The translations under genes were made by a program, and so were the position numbers. Below, one piece after another: positions 42,226-49,706 of a stretch of 64,000 bases of DNA. The notes under the pieces are model-generated. The model made no database searches. It saw only the letters and a list, made by a program, of their open reading frames with translations, and had not been told where the DNA came from. The stretch comes from CAVVNP01 sp963800235 (GTDB lineage Bacteria > Actinomycetota > Acidimicrobiia > Acidimicrobiales > Iamiaceae): the NCBI GenBank assembly GCA_963800235.1, contig CAWDAD010000001.1, positions 1,550,001 through 1,614,000 of the forward strand, in the 5' to 3' direction. Numbering within the stretch: the first letter of the stretch is position 1; every line of letters starts with the position of its first letter.

Positions 42226-43665
42226 GTGAGCAGCCGCCCGAACATCGTGCTGTTCATGACCGACCAGCAGCGGGCCGACACCGTCGGCGCCCTGGGCTCG
42301 CCGTTCGCCAGCACGCCCGCCTTCGACGCCCTGGCGGCCCGCGGGACGGCGTTCACCGACGCCTTCAGCCAGCACAGCGCGTGCAGCCAGAGCCGGGCGT
42401 CGATCCTCACCGGCTGGTACCCCCACACCGCCGGGCACCGCAGCCTCGACAACCTGCTCGAGCCGTGGGAGCCGAACCTGCTGCGGATCTTCAAGGACGC
42501 CGGCTACCACGTGGCCTGGGCCGGCGCCCGGGGCGACACCTTCGCCCCCGAGGTGACCGAGGCGTCGGTCGACTTCGCCGGCTTCACCACCTACCCCGAC
42601 CGGGCGGCGTTCGAGGTGCTGACGGCCTCCCACGACCTCGACACCGACCTCGACCGCCTCTACGTCCACGGCGCCGTCGACCACGAGGGGCCGACGCTCG
42701 ACGAGGCGACCGTGGCCACCGCCGTCGAGCTGGTGCAGGGCGGGATGCCCGAGCCGTGGCTGCTCTTCGTCGCCCTGCTGGCGCCGCACCCGCCCTTCGC
42801 CGTCCGCGAGCCGTGGCTGCACCTGCACGACCGGGGCTCGGTGCCGATGCCGGTGGCTGCCGGTGCCGGCAAGGCCGCCTTCATGGCCGAGCTGCGACGC
42901 CGCTACCGGTGGGACGAGGTCGGCGAGGACGCCTGGCGGGAGGCCGTCGCCACCTACCACGGCATGGTCAGCGCGGTCGACGCCCAGCTCGGCCTGGTGC
43001 TCGATGCCGTCAACGCCGCCAGCGACGCCCACGTGGTCGCCACCTTCACCGACCACGGCGAGTACCTCGGCGACTTCGGGCTGATCGAGAAGTGGCCGTC
43101 GGGGCTCGACGAGTGCCTGCTGCGGAACCCGCTGATCGTGTCGGTGCCCGACGGGGTCGCAGGGCAGCGCAGCCACGCCCTGGTCGAGATGGTCGACCTG
43201 CTGCCGACCCTCGCCGAGTACGCCGAGGTCGAGCTGGCCCACGCCCACTTCGGCCGCTCGCTCGGGCCGCTGCTGCGGGGCGAGGTGGCCACCCACCGCG
43301 ACCTCGCCTGCGCCGACGGCGGGTTCCGCACCGACGAGGTCGCCATGTTCGAGCGGGTCGACCCGGGCTCGTGGTACCGGCACAAGGCCGCCATCCAGCG
43401 GGACCGGCCCGAGCTGGTCGGCACCGCCTCGGTGCTGCGCACCGGTCGCTGGACCTACGTCCGCCGCCGCTACGAGGCCGACGAGCTCTACGACCGCCGG
43501 GCCGACCCCCGGGAGACCGCCAACCGGATCGACGACCCCGGCCTGGCCGACGTGGTCGGCGACCTGCGGCTGCGCCTGCTCGACTGGCTGCACGACACCG
43601 GCGCGGTCCTCCCGCCCGAGCGCGACCCCCGCGTCACCCTCGACCTGCTCCGCCCGCGCCCGTGA
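42226..43665 (+). CDS. Sulfatase-family hydrolase with CSQSR active site
   Basis: The 479-residue sulfatase has VLFMTDQQRADTVGALG (metal), C53-S-Q-S-R in place of the usual C-x-P-x-R, HTAGHRSL, LLAPHPPF and TDHGEYLG. The Cys and Arg are kept, but Gln replaces the Pro/Ala used by the formylglycine-generating enzyme, so it may be matured differently or act as a phosphonate/sulfonate monoester hydrolase. It overlaps the GNAT-SET gene by GTGA. Confidence 0.9.
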   Translation: MSSRPNIVLFMTDQQRADTVGALGSPFASTPAFDALAARGTAFTDAFSQHSACSQSRASILTGWYPHTAGHRSLDNLLEPWEPNLLRIFKDAGYHVAWAGARGDTFAPEVTEASVDFAGFTTYPDRAAFEVLTASHDLDTDLDRLYVHGAVDHEGPTLDEATVATAVELVQGGMPEPWLLFVALLAPHPPFAVREPWLHLHDRGSVPMPVAAGAGKAAFMAELRRRYRWDEVGEDAWREAVATYHGMVSAVDAQLGLVLDAVNAASDAHVVATFTDHGEYLGDFGLIEKWPSGLDECLLRNPLIVSVPDGVAGQRSHALVEMVDLLPTLAEYAEVELAHAHFGRSLGPLLRGEVATHRDLACADGGFRTDEVAMFERVDPGSWYRHKAAIQRDRPELVGTASVLRTGRWTYVRRRYEADELYDRRADPRETANRIDDPGLADVVGDLRLRLLDWLHDTGAVLPPERDPRVTLDLLRPRP

Positions 43666-44663
43666 CGGCCACCGCCGGCCCACAGGACGGACCCGGCTGG
43701 CGCATCCGGCCGGTCCGGGCCGACGACGGGCCCCACCTGGCGGAGGTGTTCCGCCGGTCGGTCGCCGGCCTGGGCCCGGCGTTCTTCCGGCCCGAGCAGG
43801 TCGAGGCGTGGCTGGCGGCGGCCCCGGCCGTCGCCGTCCTGGCCGACCCCTCGCCGGAGGGGGCGCGCACGGTGGTGGTGGCCGCCGACCGCGCCGGGCG
43901 ACCCGTCGCCTACGCCGAGCTGCAGGCCGGCGGCCACATCGGCCAGGTGTACTGCTCGCCCGAGGTGGCCGGTCGGGGTGTGGCCAGCGCGCTCTACGAC
44001 CAGCTGGAGGCCACCGCCCGGGAGCAGGGCGTGGCCGTGCTGCGGGTCGAGGCCAGCGAGGCGGCCCGCCCGCTGTTCGCGCACAAGGGCTTCACCCTGG
44101 TCGGCCGACGCGACCTGGTCCGGCGGGGCGTCGAGCTGCACAACTTCGCCATGACGAAGCGGCTCGCCGACGGCCCCGCCGGCCCAGCCGGTCCCGCCGA
44201 CTGGAGCGAGGGGCCCGAGCCCGCCGCCGCGGTCTGGGTCGACCCTCGGCTGGCGGTACGACCCTCGCCCATCGAGGGACGGGGACTGGTCGCCACCGAG
44301 CCCGTCGCGGCCGGCACGGTGGTGATCCGCCTGGGGGGCCGCCTGGTCGGCACCGCCGAGCTCGGCGAGCGCATCGCGGCGGTCCGGGCCGACCCCACCC
44401 TCGCCTACGTCGACACCATCTCGGTCACCGACGACCTCCACCTGCTCATGCCGCCGGCGACGCCGGCCCACTTCGCCAACCACAGCTGCGCCCCCGCGCT
44501 GGCGCCCCTCCGCCGGTACGAGCTGGCCACCACCCGGCCGCTCGCTCCCGGCGACGAGGCGACGGTCGACTACGGCCCGCTGTCGGGCGCCGGCGGCCTC
44601 GACCTCGACTGCCGCTGCGGCGCGCCCGGCTGCCGGGGCCGCATCACCGGGCGCACCGGGTAG
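43662..44663 (+). CDS. GNAT acetyltransferase-SET domain fusion
   Basis: A 333-residue fusion. Residues about 12-166 are a GNAT acetyltransferase (acetyl-CoA loop VYCSPEVAGRGVASALYDQL, then HKGFTLVGRRDLV). After a Gly/Ala/Pro linker, residues about 197-305 are a SET domain: PSPIEGRGLVATEPVAAGTV, the SAM-binding NHSC at 273-276, and GDEATVDYG at 297-305. It ends with a post-SET-like cysteine cluster (CRCGAPGCRGRI, Cys317/319/324). It could acetylate and methylate protein lysines. The target is unknown. The start overlaps the sulfatase stop, so they are translated together. Confidence 0.9.
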   Translation: MTATAGPQDGPGWRIRPVRADDGPHLAEVFRRSVAGLGPAFFRPEQVEAWLAAAPAVAVLADPSPEGARTVVVAADRAGRPVAYAELQAGGHIGQVYCSPEVAGRGVASALYDQLEATAREQGVAVLRVEASEAARPLFAHKGFTLVGRRDLVRRGVELHNFAMTKRLADGPAGPAGPADWSEGPEPAAAVWVDPRLAVRPSPIEGRGLVATEPVAAGTVVIRLGGRLVGTAELGERIAAVRADPTLAYVDTISVTDDLHLLMPPATPAHFANHSCAPALAPLRRYELATTRPLAPGDEATVDYGPLSGAGGLDLDCRCGAPGCRGRITGRTG

Positions 44664-44683
44664 CGGGGCCGGCCAGCCGGGCG

Positions 44684-45967
44684 TCAGCGGGCGCGCTTGG
44701 CGAGGTACTCGGCGTAGGCGTCGGCCATCGTCCGCAGCTCGGGATCCTCGGCGAAGAGGGGCTCGAACTTCTCGCGCGCCTTGGCCCGCTTGGCCGGGAG
44801 GTACTCGGTCGGGAAGTAGCCGTCGTGGGGCCGGTAGCGCTTCAGCACGTTGCGGGCGACGGTGGCCTTGTGGACCTCGTCGACGCCGTCGGCGATGCCC
44901 ATGGTGGGCGCCCCGGCGTACATGGCCTGCAGCGGGGTGAGGTTGGTGGTGCCGAGCGAGCCGTGGATGTGCAGGGCGTTGAACGAGACCTCCCGCAGCA
45001 CCTTGGCCATCGTGTACTTGACCGCGGCGATCTCGGTGCGCGTCTCCCGGGTGCTCGAGTTGTCGATCTTCCACGCCGTCTCGAGCACGAGGAGCCGGAG
45101 CATGTTGATCGAGGCGTAGGACTCGGCGATCTTCTCCTGCACCATCTGGTGCTCGCCGATGATCTTGCCGTGCGACTCGCGGCTGAGGGCCCGCTCGCAC
45201 ATCATGTCGAAGGCCAGCTTGCACTGGGCGATGGTGCGCATGGCGTGGTGGATGCGACCGCCGCCGAGCCGCCGCTGGGCCAGCACCTTGGCGCCGTCCT
45301 CGGGCCCGAGCAGGTGGTCGGCCGGCACCCGCACGTCGTCGTAGATGATGTGGTTGTGCAGCCGGGGCTCCGGCATGATCTGGACGCCGGGGGTGTCGCG
45401 GGGCACCACGAACATGCCGTTGGTGCACATCACGAAGAGGATGTCGGCGACCGCTCCGGCGCTGGTGAACCACTTCTCGCCGTTGATCACCCACTCGTCG
45501 CCGTCGCGCACGGCGTGGGTCCGGAACAGGTTCGGGTCCGAGCCGCCCTGGGGCTCGGTCATCGAGTACGCCGACCAGATCTCCTGGTTCATGAGCGGCT
45601 TCAGCCACCGCTCCTTCTGCTCCTCGGTGCCGTAGGCGGCCAGCATCTCCATGTTGCCGGTGTCGGGGGCGGCCGAGCCGAAGATCTGCGGGGCCGAGCC
45701 GTACCGGCCGAGGATCTCGTTCAGCAGCGCCAGCTTGAGCTGGCCGAAGCCGGGGCCGCCCAGGTCCTCGTCGAGGAAGATGGCCCACAGCCCCTGGGCC
45801 TTGACCTCGTCCTGCAGCCGATCGACCAGCGCCTTGATCTTCGGGTCCTTCGATCGCACCGCGTACGGGAAGACCAGGTCGAGCGGCTCGACCTCCTCCC
45901 GGCAGAACTCCTCGACCCAGTCGAGCTTCTTCTGGAACTCCGGTTCGGTGGAGAAATCCCAAGCCAT
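44684..45967 (-). CDS. Acyl-CoA dehydrogenase
   Basis: The 427-residue flavoprotein has the ACAD pattern: YSMTEPQGGSDP and GEKWFTSAGAVADILFVM for FAD/substrate binding, RIHHAMRTIAQCKLAFDMM, and HIHGSLGTTNLTPL, PTMGIADGVDEVHK for the C-terminal FAD site. The length and late HxxxG-like region resemble the ACAD10/11-type long-chain enzymes. It oxidises an acyl-CoA to the enoyl-CoA. A GGAGG site lies 10 nt before the ATG. Confidence 0.92.
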   Translation of the reverse strand: MAWDFSTEPEFQKKLDWVEEFCREEVEPLDLVFPYAVRSKDPKIKALVDRLQDEVKAQGLWAIFLDEDLGGPGFGQLKLALLNEILGRYGSAPQIFGSAAPDTGNMEMLAAYGTEEQKERWLKPLMNQEIWSAYSMTEPQGGSDPNLFRTHAVRDGDEWVINGEKWFTSAGAVADILFVMCTNGMFVVPRDTPGVQIMPEPRLHNHIIYDDVRVPADHLLGPEDGAKVLAQRRLGGGRIHHAMRTIAQCKLAFDMMCERALSRESHGKIIGEHQMVQEKIAESYASINMLRLLVLETAWKIDNSSTRETRTEIAAVKYTMAKVLREVSFNALHIHGSLGTTNLTPLQAMYAGAPTMGIADGVDEVHKATVARNVLKRYRPHDGYFPTEYLPAKRAKAREKFEPLFAEDPELRTMADAYAEYLAKRAR

Positions 45968-46101
45968 GCCGTCGCAGCCTCCGTGATCGTCGGACTGGCG
46001 CCCGATCCTAGGAAGGCCGTCGATCCGAGGGAGCCTGGGCCCCGAGCGGGCCGGGGACGCCTGCGCGAGGCTCGCGGGTGCGACGACACGAGGAGGCTCT
46101 C

Positions 46102-47163
46102 ATGGCCATCCAGGCGATCGACACGGGCGAGCACGGGTGGGGCCTCGACAGCCCCTCGACCACCATGTTCGACTTCGACTACCAGGACGGGCGCGACCAA
46201 CTGCTCCGGCTCTACGACAAGGGCACGCGACGGCAGTGGATCGGCTCGGACCGCGTCGACTGGTCGGGTGAGGTCGACCCCGACAACCCCCTCGGCGTGC
46301 CCGACGACATCATCCCGATCGTCGGCACCGAGTGGTGGGAGAAGATGTCTCCCGCCGAGCAGGGCGAGGTGCGACGGCACCTGGCGTCGTGGCAGTTCAG
46401 CCAGTTCATGCACGGCGAGCAGGGGGCCCTCATCTGCACCGCCAAGATCGTGCAGACGGTGCCCGACATCGACTCGAAGTTCTACGCCGCCACCCAGGTC
46501 ATCGACGAGGCCCGCCACGTCGAGGTCTACAGCCGGTTCCTGCACGAGAAGCTGCAGCTCGTCTACCCGCTGAACCAGAACCTGCGCTCGCTGCTCGACG
46601 ACGTGATCAGCGACCAGCGCTGGGACATGACCTACCTCGGCATGCAGGTGCTGATCGAGGGGCTGGCGCTGGCCGCCTTCGCCCTGATCCGCAACCAGGC
46701 CGCCAACCCGATGGCCAGGTCGATCAACGCCTACGTCATGCAGGACGAGGCTCGGCATGTGATGTTCGGGCGGCTGGCGCTGCGCGACTACTACCCGCAG
46801 CTCACCCAGGCCGAGCGCGACGAGCGCGAGGAGTTCTGCGTCGACGCCTGCTACCGCATGCGCGACCGCTTCCTGGGCGAGGAGGTGTGGAGCACCCTCG
46901 GCCTGCCCGAGGAGGTCGCCCGCTACGTCGACACCAGCGAGCTGCAGCGCACCTTCCGGGGCTTCCTGTTCATGCGCATCGTGCCGATCCTGCGCGACAT
47001 CGGCCTGTGGGGCGACAAGATCCAGAAGGCGTTCGCCGACATGGGCGTGCTCGGGTTCGCCGACACCGACATCGACGAGGCCATGGCCGAGGACGAGGCG
47101 GCCGCCGAAGCGCTCGACGCCGAACGGCTGTCGCACATCACCGAGGTCGCCGCCGAGGCCTGA
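46102..47163 (+). CDS. Ferritin-like diiron protein
   Basis: A 353-residue helical protein with the diiron signature of ferritin-like oxygenases: GEQGAL (E106), DEARHVEVYSRF (E136-x2-H139), an IEG Glu (VLIEGLALAAF), and QDEARHVMFG. Four Glu/His ligand sets suggest a two-iron monooxygenase or desaturase, as in AurF-type proteins. AGGAGGC precedes the ATG at 46102. It is divergent from the acyl-CoA dehydrogenase, so the two may act in one lipid pathway. Confidence 0.85.
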   Translation: MAIQAIDTGEHGWGLDSPSTTMFDFDYQDGRDQLLRLYDKGTRRQWIGSDRVDWSGEVDPDNPLGVPDDIIPIVGTEWWEKMSPAEQGEVRRHLASWQFSQFMHGEQGALICTAKIVQTVPDIDSKFYAATQVIDEARHVEVYSRFLHEKLQLVYPLNQNLRSLLDDVISDQRWDMTYLGMQVLIEGLALAAFALIRNQAANPMARSINAYVMQDEARHVMFGRLALRDYYPQLTQAERDEREEFCVDACYRMRDRFLGEEVWSTLGLPEEVARYVDTSELQRTFRGFLFMRIVPILRDIGLWGDKIQKAFADMGVLGFADTDIDEAMAEDEAAAEALDAERLSHITEVAAEA

Positions 47164-47179
47164 CGTTCCGGCCGTCGGC

Positions 47180-48613
47180 TCAGGGCGAGTTGTTGCCGAC
47201 GCCGGCGCCGACCGGTTCGCGCTCGGGAGGCGCGATCACGTTGGGTGCGAAGTCGACCCACTTGGGGTCGACCCGCTCGCCCGAGGGGTGCCGGTAGACG
47301 GCGGGATCGATGTCCCGGGCGGCGGCTTCGGCGGTGAGGTCGGCCGGGAGGGGGACGGGATCGGGCCGGCCCACCGGGACCATCGGTCGGCCGCGCTCGT
47401 CGCAGATGGTGAGCTCGGAGGCCGTCCCGGTGATGGGCAGCTTGCCGAGGTGGTGCAGGCGGTGGTGGCGCTGGCACAGGCAGATCAGGTTCTCGGGCTC
47501 GGTCTCGCCCAGGTCTTCCCAGTGGATGATGTGGTGGACGTGCAGCCAGCGGGTGCGGTCGCAGCCCGGCACCCGGCAGCCGCCGTCGCGGTGCTCGACC
47601 AGCAGGCGCACCTTGGGAGGGACGACCCGCTGCGACCGGCCGTGGGCGATCGGCGTGCCCTTGCGCTGCCACACCGGCAGCAGGTCGCCATCGCACAGCA
47701 GGTAGCGGCGGATCGAGGTGGGGAGGGCGGCGCCGAGGTGCAGGCCGGCGACGGGAGCGCCGTTCGGGTTGGTCGGATCGGCCTCGAGGTGGACGATGGC
47801 CCGGTAGCGGTCGACGACGCTGCCGCCGTAGGTGGCCTCGCCGGCGGCAAGCGAGTCGGAGGCCAGCGCCACCGCCGCATCGGCCCACGACAGCTCGCGC
47901 TGGGCGGCTCGCCACCGCTCGGTGCCGGGCTCGACGTCGGGGTGGTCGCGGCGGAACAACTCGTCGCGCGTGGCGACGAGCGCCGCCTCGACCACCGCCC
48001 CCTCGTCGGCCGGCAGGGTCAGGTGCTGGTGGAACGAGCCGTCGTCGTCGTACCAGAACGACAGCTCGCGCCGCTCGGCCGGCGTCGGCCCGGCCGACGG
48101 CTGCGGCCTCGGTGCCGGATCGTCGGCCTTCGGATCGTCGTCCGTCGAGTCGTCGCGGCTGGGGTCGTGCGACGCCGCAACGGGGTCGGCGAACTGGTAG
48201 CGGCCCAGCAGGCGCCGCAGCTGCGGGACCGTGGCGTTCACGGCCACGCCGACCACGTCGTCGTCGAAGCCGGTCGGGCACCGTGCCGCGACGACGGCCG
48301 CCTGGTCGAGCGAGAGCTCGCCGCCATCGAGGGCGCGGGCCATGGCCGGCAGCTCGTCGACCCGTCGGGCGACCCGCACGATCTGGCGGGCCCGGGAGGG
48401 CGACACCCCGACCTGCCACGCCAGCCACTGGGCCGGTGAGTGGACGCCCGCCTGGCACCAGAGGTCACCCTCGAGCGCCTCGGCGGTGAGCTCGACCAGA
48501 CGGGCGTGCGAGGCGTGCAGCACCCCCGCCACCGACGCGACCCGAGCCTCCAACGACTCGATGGCCGGCTGCGCACCTTCACGCTCTCCGACGACGGTCG
48601 CATCCCGCTTCAT
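47180..48613 (-). CDS. HNH endonuclease with DUF222 (13E12 type)
   Basis: A 477-residue DUF222 (13E12 repeat) protein: a helical N-terminal region (WLAWQVGVSPSRARQIVRVA, LSLDQAAVVAARCP) and a C-terminal HNH nuclease (CRVPGCDR, HVHHIIHWEDLGETEPENLI, CLCQRHHRLHH). These are abundant in Actinobacteria and linked to mobile DNA or DNA repair. The promoter carries a LexA-type box (see 48620-48648). Confidence 0.92.
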   Translation of the reverse strand: MKRDATVVGEREGAQPAIESLEARVASVAGVLHASHARLVELTAEALEGDLWCQAGVHSPAQWLAWQVGVSPSRARQIVRVARRVDELPAMARALDGGELSLDQAAVVAARCPTGFDDDVVGVAVNATVPQLRRLLGRYQFADPVAASHDPSRDDSTDDDPKADDPAPRPQPSAGPTPAERRELSFWYDDDGSFHQHLTLPADEGAVVEAALVATRDELFRRDHPDVEPGTERWRAAQRELSWADAAVALASDSLAAGEATYGGSVVDRYRAIVHLEADPTNPNGAPVAGLHLGAALPTSIRRYLLCDGDLLPVWQRKGTPIAHGRSQRVVPPKVRLLVEHRDGGCRVPGCDRTRWLHVHHIIHWEDLGETEPENLICLCQRHHRLHHLGKLPITGTASELTICDERGRPMVPVGRPDPVPLPADLTAEAAARDIDPAVYRHPSGERVDPKWVDFAPNVIAPPEREPVGAGVGNNSP

Positions 48614-48619
48614 GGTTGC

Positions 48620-48648
48620 ATGTTAGAACGTGTGTTCGCCCCTGTCAA
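48620..48648 (-). promoter_or_regulatory. SOS-type promoter of the DUF222/HNH gene
   Basis: On the minus strand TTGACA (48643-48648) and TAACAT (48620-48625) are separated by 17 nt and end 6 nt before the ATG at 48613, giving a leaderless transcript. Between them lies CGAAC-ACAC-GTTCT (48625-48638), close to the actinobacterial LexA box CGAAC-N4-GTTCG. LexA control of 13E12-type genes is reported in mycobacteria. Confidence 0.75.
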
Positions 48649-48705
48649 GCGCCACCCCGCCAGTTCCCCCGGACGCGCGCCGGCCGTGGAAGGAAGACTG
48701 CGGCC

Positions 48706-49706
48706 ATGCCCGAGGTGAACCGCCAGATCGTCCTGCGCCGCCGTCCCGAGGGTCTCCTGTCACCCGCCGACGTCGAGCTGGTCGAGTCGCCGGTGCCCGA
48801 GCTCGCCGACGGCGAGGCGCTGGCCCGGAACCTCTACCTCGGCATCGAGGCGGCCATGCGCAACTGGCTGGTCGGCACCGGGGGGGCTACCTGCCGCCGG
48901 TCGGCATCGGCGAGGTGGTCACCAGCTCGTCGATCTGCCAGATCGTCGAGAGCCGCTGCGACGCCTACGAGGTCGGCGACCTCGTCACGTCGCTCGGCGG
49001 CTGGCAGGACCTCACCGTGTGCCGCGACGACATCTTCACCACCAAGGTGCCGCCGGGCATCGAGCCACGCCGGCACCTGTCGCTCTACTCCAACTCCGGC
49101 ATGACCGCCTTCCTGGGCATGGAGATCGGGGCGCCGCACGAGGGCGACACCGTGGTGGTCAGCGCCGCGGCCGGGGCGACGGGCAGCATCGCCGGGCAGA
49201 TCGCCCGCATCATGGGAGCGAGCCGGGTGGTCGGCATCACCGGGTCGGCCGAGAAGTGCCGGGTCGCGGTCGACGAGCTCGGCTTCGACTCGTGCATCGA
49301 CCGCACCGCCGGCGACCTGAAGGCGCAGCTGCGCGAGCACTGCCCGAACCGCATCGACGTCTACTTCGACAACGTCGGCGGCGAGATGCTCGACACCGTG
49401 CTCGGCGGGATCGCCACCGGCGCCCGGGTCGTGCTGTGCGGCGCCATCGCCTCGTACCTCACCGGCAAGCTCCCCGGGCCCCGCAACTACACCAACCTCA
49501 TGAGCTGCGAAGCGACCATGACCGGCTTCAACACCCTCAGCCACTGGGGCCGCTTCGACGAGATCGTCGACAAGCTGCAGGCCTGGGCCGACGCCGGCCG
49601 CCTCCACGTCCGCGAGAACGTGTTCCACGGCCTCGAGCGCTGCCCCGACGCCTTCAACGCCCTCTTCACCGGCGCAAACATCGGCAAGACCATGATCAAG
49701 CCGTAG
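48706..49706 (+). pseudogene. Medium-chain NADP-dependent dehydrogenase, frameshifted at a G7 run
   Basis: This is an MDR oxidoreductase of the prostaglandin reductase/curcumin reductase type: QIVLRRRPEGLLSPADVELV at the start, then GYLPPVGIGEVV, the nucleotide fold VSAAAGATGSIAGQIARIMG, and DVYFDNVGGEMLD. Reading breaks at a run of seven G (48880-48886): upstream in one frame, downstream in another. One base is missing or two are extra. Everything else is intact, so it is either a recent pseudogene, a slippage-prone switch or a sequencing error. It overlaps the DUF262 gene tail-to-tail by 11 bp. Confidence 0.85.

Noticed and set aside
38992..43683. A 1563-codon minus-strand open frame
   Set aside because: Its 3' part is the real double hydrolase, but the upstream part runs antisense to the sulfatases and is an Arg/Gly-rich GC shadow. 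The real gene begins at 40692.
40791..44663. A 1290-codon plus-strand open frame
   Set aside because: Only the last 334 codons (GNAT-SET) are real. The rest is antisense or out of frame with two sulfatases.
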